From JAZLJD01 sp045617725 (GTDB lineage: Bacteria; Bacillota; Clostridia; Lachnospirales; Lachnospiraceae): a stretch of DNA of 19,418 nucleotides. Shown here one piece after another: positions 7,431-15,372 of this stretch. The notes beneath the pieces are model-generated. The model was not told the DNA's origin. It did no database searches and worked only from the letters and a program-made list of their open reading frames with translations. Where the stretch lies: the NCBI GenBank assembly GCA_045617725.1, contig JAZLJD010000017.1, positions 1-19,418 of the forward strand, read 5' to 3'. Made by a program: the position numbers and the translations under genes. Every line of letters begins with the position of its first letter. Position 1 is the stretch's first letter.

Positions 7431-8324
7431 CTATTGCTCCAAAAACATCTTTTTTACGCGGTACATACTGCCGTCAAAGGAGTATATTCCGTAAAAATGA
7501 CCGTCCTCATCATATACGCGGACCTCTTCGCCCTCCTTAGGGTCAATATCCTCTACGGCGTCGTCCGGTCTGAAAGCATTCCCGTTCAGAATGAAACGCT
7601 TAAATTCGTCAAGTACGGTAACGCTGCGATCCTCTTTAAACACCATATCGGTCGGCATGAGGATTTCTTCCACGCGCCCCGCATCCACGAATGCACGGAT
7701 TTCATCGATGGTATGGGCTTCTTTTAAATCAAAATCACCTGTTTTTATGCGTCGCAGGCTGCTCATGGCGGCATGGCATAAAAGGCGTTCTCCGATATCG
7801 TTACAAAGCGTCCTTATGTACGTTCCCTTCGAGCATTCCACGCGGATTGCCACCGTCGGAAGATTCACGGACAAAACTTCGATATTGTAAAAGGTGACGG
7901 GTCGTTTTTCGCGCTCAACCACTCTTCCCTTTCGGGCCATGTCATAGAGGCGGACGCCGTCGATTTTTACAGCCGAATACATGGGCGGAATCTGAAAACC
8001 TTCTCCGATAAAAGATAAGCAGGCTTCCCTCACTTCGTCCTCGGTCACGTTTACATCGCTTTTGGCAAGGACCGTGCCCGTTATGTCCTCGGTATCGGTC
8101 TGCACACCCAAAAGAAACTCTGCTTCATATACCTTACGTTTGTCGGTAAGGTAATCACAGAGTTTCGTCGCATTTCCGAGACAAACCGGAAGTACGCCGG
8201 TCGCCATAGGGTCCAAGGTTCCGGTATGTCCCATTTTCTTTTGCTTACATACGCCACGGAGACAGGCTACCACATCCATGGAAGTGAAGCCCTGCTCCTT
8301 GTCTACTATGATAATTCCGTTCAT
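7431..8324 (-). CDS. truB: tRNA pseudouridine(55) synthase
   Basis: TruB isomerises U55 to pseudouridine in the T loop of most tRNAs. The 297-residue product begins with MNGIIIVDKEQGFTSMDVV and has the catalytic motif GHTGTLDPMATGVLP with the nucleophile Asp38. The family segments KVYEAEFLLGVQTDTED and KGTYIRTLCNDIG are also present. The C-terminal portion (about 215-297) is the family's RNA-binding PUA-like part. The ATG at 8324 lies 8 bases after the nrnA stop and has only a weak ribosome binding site (AAGTGAG), which points to translational coupling. The stop is 4 bases before ribF. Identity and place (rbfA-nrnA-truB-ribF) agree with the standard Clostridia cluster. Confidence 0.97.
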   Translation of the reverse strand: MNGIIIVDKEQGFTSMDVVACLRGVCKQKKMGHTGTLDPMATGVLPVCLGNATKLCDYLTDKRKVYEAEFLLGVQTDTEDITGTVLAKSDVNVTEDEVREACLSFIGEGFQIPPMYSAVKIDGVRLYDMARKGRVVEREKRPVTFYNIEVLSVNLPTVAIRVECSKGTYIRTLCNDIGERLLCHAAMSSLRRIKTGDFDLKEAHTIDEIRAFVDAGRVEEILMPTDMVFKEDRSVTVLDEFKRFILNGNAFRPDDAVEDIDPKEGEEVRVYDEDGHFYGIYSFDGSMYRVKKMFLEQ

Positions 8325-8332
8325 TCAAAATC

Positions 8333-9286
8333 TCACTTAAGCTGCTTTTCTACTTCTTTCAGTACCAGATTTAGTACTTCATCGGCGGAAATTCCGACCG
8401 CATTAAAGCCGGAAGCCCGTTTATGACCGCCGCCTCCGAAGCATTCGGCGATGACGGATACATCCACAAATTCATCCGAACGAAGGGATGCCTTAATCTC
8501 CGTCTCGGACAGTCCGTACATAAACAGGGCCACATGCACGCCCCGTGTTATACGAAGCTGATTGACGATACCGTCCGTTGTTTTGGGCGTAGCGCCCATG
8601 GATTCCAAAAGCGAAAAAGGAACATACGCCGAAATCACGCGGTCATCATAGGAAAGGCGGGCATCCAAAAGGGCATGTCCCAAAAGCTTATTCTGGCGAA
8701 AACTCTTCTCATAGAAGGTTTCGTCGATGAGGCGCGTAAAATCAAAACCGTACCCGATGAGCTCCGCAACCAGCATATGCGTCTTGGGCGTTGTATTGGA
8801 ATACTGAAGCACTCCCGTATCGTGAATGATGCCGATATAGATTTCTCTGGCGATTTCCTCATCCATATAAGCCCGGTCATAAAGCCCGGCCAGCACTTCA
8901 CAGCAGGAACCGGTCTCCGGCTCCACATGATTGAGCATGGCACAGCCCGAAGCATTGGAAATATGGTGGTCGATGTTGATGGTCTTCCCTGCTTTTTGGA
9001 ACAGGGGAAGTGCGAAGCCGATACGGTCCGCGTTCGTGTCACAGATAATGAACACGTCATACGCTTCGTCGCCGCGGGCCTCGTGCTTAATCTTCTCTAT
9101 GTCCTTTATTCCGTCGAAAATGTAACTGGGTTCTTCCAGATACACGTCCACCGTAAGGTCCTCAATCGCATTGTTCAGATAGTGATAAAGACTCATTACT
9201 GCACCGACACAGTCTCCGTCCGGGCGTACATGCCCGGTAATACCGACACGGCTGTGGGGTGCAATTTCAGTCTTGAAATTAATCAT
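8333..9286 (-). CDS. nrnA: DHH-family nanoRNase / pAp phosphatase (NrnA-like)
   Basis: NrnA-type enzymes degrade very short oligoribonucleotides and dephosphorylate 3'-phosphoadenosine 5'-phosphate; some relatives cleave linear cyclic-dinucleotide products. The 317-residue protein shows the DHH catalytic set in order: GHVRPDGDCVGA (18-29), CDTNADRIG (82-90), the DHH at 106-108, and IIHDTG with H155-D156. The C-terminal DHHA1 domain ends with GGGGHKRASGF (284-294). The start is placed at the ATG at 9286. It has GAGG upstream and overlaps the end of rbfA by 8 bases; a longer in-frame extension upstream would run deep into rbfA and lacks similarity to the family. Which substrate dominates here cannot be told from sequence. 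The position between rbfA and truB is typical of Clostridia. Confidence 0.92.
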   Translation of the reverse strand: MINFKTEIAPHSRVGITGHVRPDGDCVGAVMSLYHYLNNAIEDLTVDVYLEEPSYIFDGIKDIEKIKHEARGDEAYDVFIICDTNADRIGFALPLFQKAGKTINIDHHISNASGCAMLNHVEPETGSCCEVLAGLYDRAYMDEEIAREIYIGIIHDTGVLQYSNTTPKTHMLVAELIGYGFDFTRLIDETFYEKSFRQNKLLGHALLDARLSYDDRVISAYVPFSLLESMGATPKTTDGIVNQLRITRGVHVALFMYGLSETEIKASLRSDEFVDVSVIAECFGGGGHKRASGFNAVGISADEVLNLVLKEVEKQLK

Positions 9287-9662
9287 TCTTTTCTTCCTCT
9301 TCGGATGCAATATCCGCCATAACGGCGTCAATCTTTCCGGACATTTCTACACCGTACGCAATGGAACGGTCCTTCACAAAGGTCAGCTCCGGTGTGTTGC
9401 GCAGGTTCATTTCATGTGCGAGTTGCATACGGATAAAGCCTTCTGCGCTTTTAAGTCCCCGTATACACTCATCACATTCCTCCTCGCCGCCCAGTACGCT
9501 GACCCAGACCTTGCAGGTCTTAAGGTCAGGTGCTACGACAACGTCTGTAATGCTGGTCATCATCGGTACCCTCGGATCCTTGATTTCCTCGCGGATAATC
9601 TTGGAAAGAGTACGCTGAACCTCTGCATTGATTCTTGTATTTTTAATACTGTTCTTTCTCAT
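9279..9662 (-). CDS. rbfA: Ribosome-binding factor A
   Basis: RbfA binds the pre-30S subunit and assists late 16S rRNA maturation, including around helix 1. The 127-residue product has the family pattern: RKNSIKNTRINAEVQRTLSKIIREEIKDPRV at the N-terminus, then TSITDVVVAPDLKTCKVWVSV, FIRMQLAHEMNLRNTPELTFVKDRSI, and an acidic/charged tail (SEEEEKND). The single KH-like fold fits this length. Its ATG shares one base with the infB TAA stop (TAATG), and AGAGG near the end of infB serves as ribosome binding site, so the two genes are translationally coupled. Its own stop overlaps the nrnA start by 8 bases. Confidence 0.97.
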   Translation of the reverse strand: MRKNSIKNTRINAEVQRTLSKIIREEIKDPRVPMMTSITDVVVAPDLKTCKVWVSVLGGEEECDECIRGLKSAEGFIRMQLAHEMNLRNTPELTFVKDRSIAYGVEMSGKIDAVMADIASEEEEKND

Positions 9663-12658
9663 TAACGAGGTACCTCTACCATAATGTAGGCTTCAACAAT
9701 ATCAAGTTCCTGCATCTTGTCGAAGTCTTCAAACACAAGACCGCACTCAAATCCGGTCTTAACTTCTTTGACATCATCCTTGAATCGTTTCAGGCTGGCA
9801 AGCTTGCCTTCGTAGATCTGCTCGCCCTCACGCGTAATACGAATGAGGCAGCCTCTCTGGAATACACCGTCCATAACGAAGGAACCTGCAATGTTACCGA
9901 TCTGGGAAGCCTTGAAGATCTGACGAACCTCGGCATGACCGATAATCTTCTCCTCATATACGGGATCGAGCATACCCTTCATGGCAGCTTCGATATCCTC
10001 AATTGCCTGATAAATAACCTTGTAAAGACGAACATCCACGCCTTCGTGCTCGGCAGTAGCCTTGGCGGTAGCATCGGGACGAACGTTGAAACCGATAATG
10101 ATTGCATTACTTGCGGAAGCAAGAATTACATCGGATTCATTGATGGCACCAACGCCGCCGTGAATTACCTTAACAACAACCTCTTCGTTGGAAAGCTTTA
10201 AGAGACTGGTCTTAACGGCCTCCACACTACCCTGTACGTCAGCCTTGATAATCAGGTTCAATTCCTTCAAATTGCCGGCCTGAATCTGCGTAAACAGATC
10301 GTCGAGGCTCATCTTGCTCTTGGTGTCCTCAAGCAGCTTTTCCTTGTTCTGAGCAATGAAGGTGGCTGCATAGTTTTTGGCCTCCTTATCACTGTCATGA
10401 GCAATAAATACATCGCCTGCGTTCGGAACATCGTTAAGTCCTAAAATCTCAACCGGAGTGGAAGGACCTGCTTCCTTGACGCGATGACCCTTGTCATCCA
10501 CCATTGCGCGGACTTTACCGTAAGCAACACCGGCAGAAACCATATCGCCGACCTTTAAGCGGCCCTTCTGTACAAGGATGGTAGCAACGGGGCCACGGCC
10601 CTTATCAAGCTCAGCCTCGATTACAATACCTCTTGCACGACGATTCGGATTGGCCTTAAGTTCCAGTACATCGGCGGTTAAAAGAACCATTTCAAGAAGG
10701 TTCTCGATACCGTTGCCTGTCTTGGCAGAAACGGGGCAGAATACGGTGCTGCCGCCCCAATCCTCGGCTACAAGGCCGTACTCGGTCAGCTCCTGCTTAA
10801 CCTTCTCGACATTGGCGCCGGGTTTATCAATCTTGTTAACGGCTACGATGATTTCAACGCCTGCGGCCTTGGCATGGTTAATTGCCTCAATGGTCTGGGG
10901 CATAACGCCATCGTCCGCAGCAACAACCAGGATTGCGATATCGGTGGAATTCGCACCACGCATACGCATTGCAGTGAAGGCTTCATGTCCGGGGGTATCA
11001 AGGAAGGTGATGGACTGTCCATTAATGCTGACAGTATATGCACCGATAGCCTGGGTAATACCACCTGCTTCATGCGTTGTTACATTCGTCTTACGAATTG
11101 CATCCAAAAGGGAAGTTTTACCATGGTCAACGTGACCCATAACGCAGACAACGGGAGGTCTCTTTACAAGCTTGCTCTCGTCCTCTTCTTCCTCCTTGAG
11201 CAGTTCTTCAATGACATCTACTTTTACTTCATGCTCGCAAAGAATTTCGAATTCGATTGCGATATTTTCAGCTTCTTCGTAGGAAAGTTCGGTATTAACC
11301 GTCATAATCTTTCCTTCGAGGAAGAGTTTCTTAATGATAACGGAAGGCTGCACATGCATCTTATCTGCAAGGTCCTTCAAGGTCAGAGAATCGGGAAGGG
11401 TAATGGACTTAATCTGCTCCTCCTCTACTACAACCTTCTTCTCCGGTCTGATGAAACGTCCGGGCTTCAGCTGTTCGGTTTCATCGATTTCATAATTCTC
11501 GCGACGTTTGTCTCTTTCCTGACCCTGACGACGCTTTCCACCGTCACGGCTCTTCTCGGTGGAAGCCAAAGGAGCATCTGCACCGCGTCCACCACCTAAG
11601 GAAGGTGCACTGCCGGGTCTTCTGCTACCGCCTGCGAAACGGCTGTCGCCGCCCTGGCCCTGCGGACGACCCTGTCCACCCTGACCCTGCGGTCCTCTTG
11701 TGGTTCTGTCACCGTAAGAAGGTCTCTCACCGTTCTGCGGACGACCCTGTCCGTTCGGTCCGCCCTGAGGACGTCCGCCTCTGGGCTGGTCATTGCGGCC
11801 CTGTGTATTGATAAATACGCGGCTTCCCTGCGGTCTGTCGCCTTGCGGTCTTCTCTCACCCTGGGGTCTCTCGCCCTGAGGTCTTCTCTCGCCTTGCGGT
11901 CTGTCGCCCTGGAATCTTCTTTCGCCCTGCGGTCTGTCGCCCTGAGGTCTTCTCTCGCCCTGGGGTCTCTCACCCTGCGGTCTTCTTTCACCCTTGGGTC
12001 TCTCACCCTGGGGTCTCTCGCCCTGAGGTCTCTCAGCCGGAGCCTTCTCCGTAGGTGCCTTCTCCGTAGGTGCCTTCTCTACCGGCGTTGCTACGGTTAC
12101 GGGTGCTTCCGAAACCTTTACTTCGGGAGCCTTCGCTACTGCGGGCTCTGTTGCCTGGGTTTCGGGCTTCTTTACCTCTTCCTCATCATGGCTTCGATTA
12201 CTTAAGTCAAGGTTAATATTCATATTCGGTCTGATAAGACGCTGTACGGGCTGTGCCGGCTTGGTCGGCTGTCCGGGTCTCTGACCTGCGGGACGGCTTG
12301 CTCCCTGCGTAGCGGGGCGACTTCCACCCTGCTGCATGGGACGGGCTCCGCCCTGCTTCTGACTCTGTGAATTCTGTGAATTACTGATTATGATAATGCT
12401 CTTTTTCTTCTTGGGAGCTTCCGTTTTGGGAGCCTCCGCCTTGGGAGCTTCTGCCTTCGGGGCTTCTGCTTTCGGAGCCTCTGCCTTCGGGGCAGCGGTC
12501 TTTTTGCCGAGTGCCTTGCGTACACGTTCGGTATCCGCATCTTCCAGCGTGCTCATATGGCTCTTAACATCAACACCCTGAGCGGTAAGATATGCGATGA
12601 TATCTTTGCTCGAAATGTCCATTTCCTTAGCGAGTTCATGTACTTTCATTTTCGCCAT
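9662..12658 (-). CDS. infB: Translation initiation factor IF-2 with long RG/PQG-rich insert
   Basis: IF-2 is the GTPase that places fMet-tRNA on the 30S subunit and promotes subunit joining. The 998-residue protein starts with an IF2_N domain (about 1-50), followed by a disordered region (about 53-390) with Ala-Pro-Lys-Glu repeats (56-85), RPQGER-type repeats (210-280) and further Gly/Arg/Gln-rich sequence. A second N-domain element (about 418-475) precedes the G domain: GHVDHGKTS (508-516), GGIT (532-535), DTPGHE (554-559), NKID (608-611) and SAK. Domains II, III and the C-terminal fMet-tRNA-binding domains follow. The ATG at 12658 is preceded by GGAGGGAAATAG, 17 bp after ylxQ. The catalytic parts look standard; the disordered arm is larger and more repetitive than in B. 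subtilis. Confidence 0.98.
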   Translation of the reverse strand: MAKMKVHELAKEMDISSKDIIAYLTAQGVDVKSHMSTLEDADTERVRKALGKKTAAPKAEAPKAEAPKAEAPKAEAPKTEAPKKKKSIIIISNSQNSQSQKQGGARPMQQGGSRPATQGASRPAGQRPGQPTKPAQPVQRLIRPNMNINLDLSNRSHDEEEVKKPETQATEPAVAKAPEVKVSEAPVTVATPVEKAPTEKAPTEKAPAERPQGERPQGERPKGERRPQGERPQGERRPQGDRPQGERRFQGDRPQGERRPQGERPQGERRPQGDRPQGSRVFINTQGRNDQPRGGRPQGGPNGQGRPQNGERPSYGDRTTRGPQGQGGQGRPQGQGGDSRFAGGSRRPGSAPSLGGGRGADAPLASTEKSRDGGKRRQGQERDKRRENYEIDETEQLKPGRFIRPEKKVVVEEEQIKSITLPDSLTLKDLADKMHVQPSVIIKKLFLEGKIMTVNTELSYEEAENIAIEFEILCEHEVKVDVIEELLKEEEEDESKLVKRPPVVCVMGHVDHGKTSLLDAIRKTNVTTHEAGGITQAIGAYTVSINGQSITFLDTPGHEAFTAMRMRGANSTDIAILVVAADDGVMPQTIEAINHAKAAGVEIIVAVNKIDKPGANVEKVKQELTEYGLVAEDWGGSTVFCPVSAKTGNGIENLLEMVLLTADVLELKANPNRRARGIVIEAELDKGRGPVATILVQKGRLKVGDMVSAGVAYGKVRAMVDDKGHRVKEAGPSTPVEILGLNDVPNAGDVFIAHDSDKEAKNYAATFIAQNKEKLLEDTKSKMSLDDLFTQIQAGNLKELNLIIKADVQGSVEAVKTSLLKLSNEEVVVKVIHGGVGAINESDVILASASNAIIIGFNVRPDATAKATAEHEGVDVRLYKVIYQAIEDIEAAMKGMLDPVYEEKIIGHAEVRQIFKASQIGNIAGSFVMDGVFQRGCLIRITREGEQIYEGKLASLKRFKDDVKEVKTGFECGLVFEDFDKMQELDIVEAYIMVEVPR
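11819..12031 (-). repeat. In-gene tandem repeats coding RPQGER/RRPQGDRPQGE
   Basis: Residues 210-280 of IF-2 are near-perfect copies of a six- or seven-residue unit (RPQGER, RPQGDR, RRPQGE), encoded by degenerate repeats of about 18-21 bp. They form an Arg/Gly/Gln-rich, highly basic disordered segment. Such arrays tend to vary in copy number between strains. The repeats stay in frame and are part of the gene, not a mobile or CRISPR structure. Confidence 0.85.
12404..12493 (-). repeat. In-gene 15-bp tandem repeats coding APKAE
   Basis: Residues 56-85 of IF-2 are five copies of APKAE/APKTE followed by APKKK, encoded by six consecutive 15-bp units. A shorter related case (APTEKAPTEK, residues 196-205) uses an exact 15-bp direct repeat. 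These are linker repeats between the IF2_N domain and the Gly/Arg-rich arm. Confidence 0.85.
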
Positions 12659-12675
12659 CTATTTCCCTCCAATTA

Positions 12676-12978
12676 TTACTCAAACAGTTTCAAAACCGCC
12701 TCTGCGAATCCCTTGTCAAGGATTACCAACGAGGCTCTCATTTCCTTGCCGGTGCAACGCCCGAGTTCCTCCTTGGTTCCGATGCGTATCATCGGAATCT
12801 TCCGGAACGCACACATATCCGTAAAATTCTTTACCGTATTCTGTGAGGCATCCTCCGCTACTATAACGAGCATGGCCTTACCTTCTTTAATTACCGTTTC
12901 GGTCATAAACTCGCCGCTCTTTGTCTTGCCGGCTCTCGTTGCAAGGCCGATCATTGACAATATTTTTTCTCTATTCAT
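12676..12978 (-). CDS. ylxQ: L7Ae/L30e-family RNA-binding protein (YlxQ)
   Basis: This 100-residue protein matches the small L7Ae/L30e-type proteins encoded next to ylxR and infB in Firmicutes, whose relatives bind kink-turn RNA. Visible features are KILSMIGLATRAGKTKSGEFMTETVIK near the start, the strand AMLVIVAEDAS, and the late GRCTGKEMRASLVILDKGFA segment. The ATG at 12978 is chosen over an in-frame TTG four codons upstream because GAGGAA sits at the right distance. That start overlaps the end of ylxR by 8 bases (ATGAATAG). Its exact RNA target is unknown. Position and length agree with the family. Confidence 0.9.
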   Translation of the reverse strand: MNREKILSMIGLATRAGKTKSGEFMTETVIKEGKAMLVIVAEDASQNTVKNFTDMCAFRKIPMIRIGTKEELGRCTGKEMRASLVILDKGFAEAVLKLFE

Positions 12979-13249
12979 TTGTTTCCTCAAATTTCTTAAG
13001 CAATGTGTCGTATGCTTCCTTCGGCACGCTCATCTTGAAGCTTCTGTCGAGGCCCTTCTTTTTAGAGGCCGCCAAAAAGCAATCCTTGCAGTTGCAGATA
13101 TAAGCACCGCGTCCGTTTACCTTGCCGGTCCGGTCTAAGACGAAAGCACCTTCCGGGGTATGGACGATACGAAGCATTTCCTTCTTGGGTTTCATCAGAA
13201 GGCAGCCCACACACTGTCTCAGCGGAACTTTTTTAGTAGTTTTGTTCAT
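12971..13249 (-). CDS. ylxR: YlxR family RNase P modulator (RnpM)
   Basis: YlxR-family proteins are small RNA-binding proteins encoded between nusA and ylxQ; the B. subtilis member is reported to bind RNase P RNA and modulate its activity (name RnpM). The 92-residue protein shows the signature RQCVGC near the N-terminus, the strand RIVHTPEGAFVLDRTGKVNGRGAYIC, and the CNCKDC segment, with Lys-rich surfaces after it (ASKKKGLDRSFK). The ATG at 13249 is preceded by GAGGAAG and lies inside the last codons of nusA, a 17-base overlap. An upstream in-frame TTG would lengthen the protein by six residues, but the ATG has the better ribosome binding site. The stop overlaps ylxQ. Confidence 0.93.
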   Translation of the reverse strand: MNKTTKKVPLRQCVGCLLMKPKKEMLRIVHTPEGAFVLDRTGKVNGRGAYICNCKDCFLAASKKKGLDRSFKMSVPKEAYDTLLKKFEETNE

Positions 13250-14402
13250 CCGAAGCTTCCTCTTCAACCTCTTCGAAGTCGCCGTCCGTTACATTCTCAT
13301 CGTACTCGTAGTCTTCCTCATCGTAGATGTAATCCTCATAACGGAAGCCGACTGCATCCTTAGCCTGGGTCTCGCTCTTAATATCAATCTTGTAACCGGT
13401 TAACTTGGCTGCAAGACGAGCATTCTGACCTTCCTTACCGATTGCAAGAGACAGCTGATAATCCGGTACGACAACCTTGGCGGTCTTCTCATCGGGATCT
13501 GCGAATACGGCAACAATCTTGGCCGGAGAAAGAGCATTCTGAATGTAGTTACCGGGGTTCTCATCCCAGTTCACGATATCAATTTTCTCACCGCCGAGCT
13601 CATCAACGATTACGTCAACACGGTTACCCTTCTGACCTACGCAAGCACCGACTGCGTCCACATCCTCATTGAGGGAACGAACGGAAATCTTGGTACGGCT
13701 GCCTGCTTCACGGGCAATATTAACGATTTCAACCGTGCCGTCCTTAATCTCGGTAACTTCAGACTCGAACAGTCTCTTAACAAGTTCCGGATGGGTACGG
13801 GAAACCATAATCTTGGGTCCCTTGGTTGCATTCTTAACTTCCAGAACATATACCTTGATATGCTTGCCGGTCGGATAAGACTCGCCGGGTACCTGCTCGG
13901 TCTCAGCAAGGATAGCTTCTGCCTTGCCAAGGGAAATGCTTACGGAGCCCATGTTGTTTACACGCTGAACAATACCGGTGGTAATGTCCTTCTCAAGTTC
14001 AAAATACTGATTGTAAAGTACGTTACGCTCTTCCTCACGAATCTTCTGAAGAATGACGTTCTTGGCATTCTGTGCAGCGATACGGGAGAATTCCTTGGAC
14101 TCAACCGGAACATCCACAACATCGCCGACCTGAGCCTTCTTGGCTATCTTTTTGGCACTCTCAAGGTCGATCTCCAAAACGGGATCGGTAACATCGGCCT
14201 TGGTCTCCACTACGGTCTTGCTGGCATATACTGCGTAGTCACCGGTCTCACGGTTGATTTCCACACGCATATTGTCAGACTTGCCAAAATGGCCCTTGCA
14301 GGCAGTCATAAGTGAGTTCTCGATTGCTTCAAACAGAGTATCCATGCTGATACCCTTCTCCTTTGATATAGCTGCGAGTGCCTCGATAATTTCTTTATTC
14401 AT
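13233..14402 (-). CDS. nusA: Transcription termination/antitermination factor NusA
   Basis: NusA binds RNA polymerase, promotes pausing and hairpin-dependent termination, and participates in antitermination. The 389-residue protein has the N-terminal polymerase-binding domain (1 to about 130), an S1 domain (about 136-202), KH1 with GQKG (256-259) and KH2 with GKEG (322-325) followed by NARLAAKLTG. It ends in a strongly acidic tail (about 355-387) and lacks the C-terminal acidic repeats of enterobacteria, as usual for Firmicutes. The ATG at 14402 has a very strong ribosome binding site (AAGGAGGA). It follows rimP by 39 bp, and its 3' end overlaps ylxR. The operon leader contains an intrinsic terminator, which is a plausible target for NusA's own activity. 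Confidence 0.98.
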   Translation of the reverse strand: MNKEIIEALAAISKEKGISMDTLFEAIENSLMTACKGHFGKSDNMRVEINRETGDYAVYASKTVVETKADVTDPVLEIDLESAKKIAKKAQVGDVVDVPVESKEFSRIAAQNAKNVILQKIREEERNVLYNQYFELEKDITTGIVQRVNNMGSVSISLGKAEAILAETEQVPGESYPTGKHIKVYVLEVKNATKGPKIMVSRTHPELVKRLFESEVTEIKDGTVEIVNIAREAGSRTKISVRSLNEDVDAVGACVGQKGNRVDVIVDELGGEKIDIVNWDENPGNYIQNALSPAKIVAVFADPDEKTAKVVVPDYQLSLAIGKEGQNARLAAKLTGYKIDIKSETQAKDAVGFRYEDYIYDEEDYEYDENVTDGDFEEVEEEASDEQNY

Positions 14403-14441
14403 TTTCCAAATTCCTCCTTCCGGTTTCTCCGGGTATTATTT

Positions 14442-14906
14442 TTAAAAATCAAGTGTAAGTCTGCAAAGAGCAACTTCGCTTCGTTTAAATACCAAATCAT
14501 TACCGTCCACGGTTTCAATCGTGAAGGTGTCCTTGTCATAAGCCTTCAGAAGACCGACAAATTCCTTTGTGCCGTCTATGGGCTTGTAGGTTTTGACCTC
14601 TACTTCCATCAACAGGCTGTTCTCAAAGTGTCTGTCCTTTTTGAGGCTTCTTCCGAGGCCGGGGCTCGATACTTCCAAAATGTAAGCATCCTCGATAAAA
14701 TCGGCCGCATCCAGCGCATCGGAAAAGGCTCTGCTGACTGCCTCGCAATCGTCGATGGTGACACCGTCCTCCTTGTCGATGTAAGCCCTTAAGTACATGT
14801 CGCTGCCTTCCTTCACGTACTCAACGTCGTAGACCGTCACGCCATTCTGCGTTGCAATCGGAGTAAGGATTTCCTCTGCTTTTGCTTCAATTTCTCTTCC
14901 TGACAT
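14442..14906 (-). CDS. rimP: Ribosome maturation factor RimP
   Basis: RimP binds the free 30S subunit and is needed for efficient assembly of its head/central region. The 154-residue length is normal. The N-terminal half includes VYDVEYVKEGSDMYLRAYIDKEDGVTIDDCEAVSR, and the centre carries the family hallmark LEVSSPGLGRSLKKDRHF. The C-terminal SH3-like half includes EFVGLLKAYDKDTFTIE. The ATG at 14906 is preceded by AAAGGAAT at a suitable distance; a second ATG four bases upstream is in another frame. It is the first gene of the rimP-nusA-infB operon, and a terminator hairpin ends only 32 bases upstream of its start codon. Confidence 0.97.
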   Translation of the reverse strand: MSGREIEAKAEEILTPIATQNGVTVYDVEYVKEGSDMYLRAYIDKEDGVTIDDCEAVSRAFSDALDAADFIEDAYILEVSSPGLGRSLKKDRHFENSLLMEVEVKTYKPIDGTKEFVGLLKAYDKDTFTIETVDGNDLVFKRSEVALCRLTLDF

Positions 14907-14938
14907 ACATATTCCTTTCTTAATAAATCAGTAGCAGT

Positions 14939-14966
14939 AAAAAAGTGGACTTTTGCAAGTCCACTT
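14939..14966 (-). terminator. Terminator hairpin in rimP leader (candidate attenuator)
   Basis: On the minus strand AAGTGGACTT (14957-14966) and AAGTCCACTT (14943-14952) form a perfect 10-bp stem closed by GCAA, a GNRA tetraloop. Six T follow (14939-14944). It can end azlD transcripts. However, a credible promoter lies between azlD and the hairpin, and no room for a promoter remains after it, so it also sits inside the rimP-nusA leader as a possible attenuator. Confidence 0.9.
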
Positions 14967-14990
14967 CTAAACTACCTTATTAACATAATC

Positions 14991-15018
14991 ATTCTAACAC
15001 TACATGCTGAAAATGCAA
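14991..15018 (-). promoter_or_regulatory. Candidate extended -10 promoter for rimP-nusA operon
   Basis: On the minus strand an extended -10 element TGTTAGAAT (14991-14999) is preceded, with a 16-bp spacer, by the weak -35 TTGCAT (15013-15018). Transcription would begin near 14984, giving about 18 bases before the terminator stem and about 78 bases of leader before rimP. The extended TG motif offsets the poor -35 match. Confidence 0.55.
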
Positions 15019-15054
15019 GCATCTTTCGTACTTTTTTGCCACAAAACAAGCTTT

Positions 15055-15372
15055 TTACAGGAAACTCATCAAAAGTTCCGTCAAATATACGCTGATGCAG
15101 GCTGCCATCGCAACTTTTATGAGGCTCTGCTTAAAATATGCAAGCACCAGTGCCACGAAGGAACCGATGGCGGCGCTTAAGAGGCAGGACGTCGACGACA
15201 GGATTGCCGGGAAGGTCATGGCCGACAGAACCGAATACGGAATGTAGTAAAGGAACGAGCAGAAAAAGCGGCTCTTCACCTTTCCTTTTACGAGGGCAAA
15301 AGGAATTGCACGTACCAAATAGGTAACAAGCGCCATTACAAGAAGATAGGGAGCAAAGCTTACGAAACTCAC
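15055..15372 (-). CDS. azlD: AzlD-type branched-chain amino acid transport subunit
   Basis: AzlD is the small membrane partner of AzlC; the pair exports branched-chain amino acids and related analogues. The 105-residue protein is almost entirely hydrophobic, with about four membrane segments and the family features YLLVMALVTYLVRAIPFAL near the start and YYIPYSVLSAMTFPAIL in the middle. The start is the GTG at 15372, which overlaps the azlC TGA (GTGA) and has GGAGG seven bases upstream. The open frame extends further upstream, but that part would read through the azlC coding region out of frame. The 4-base overlap indicates translational coupling with azlC. Confidence 0.9.
   Translation of the reverse strand: MSFVSFAPYLLVMALVTYLVRAIPFALVKGKVKSRFFCSFLYYIPYSVLSAMTFPAILSSTSCLLSAAIGSFVALVLAYFKQSLIKVAMAACISVYLTELLMSFL

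Noticed and set aside
11819..12031. CRISPR-like array
   Set aside because: Units are about 18-21 bp with no unique spacers, and they code in frame for IF-2 residues.
11843..12205. Plus-strand repetitive frame (LALRSSL-type repeats) and minus-strand frame at 11596-12006 within infB
   Set aside because: Both are alternative-frame readings of the in-frame RPQGER repeats of IF-2; the infB frame carries the conserved protein.
14420..14432. Small CCGG-AGAAA-CCGG hairpin between rimP and nusA
   Set aside because: Only four base pairs with a five-base loop; too weak to claim without computed energy or conservation.
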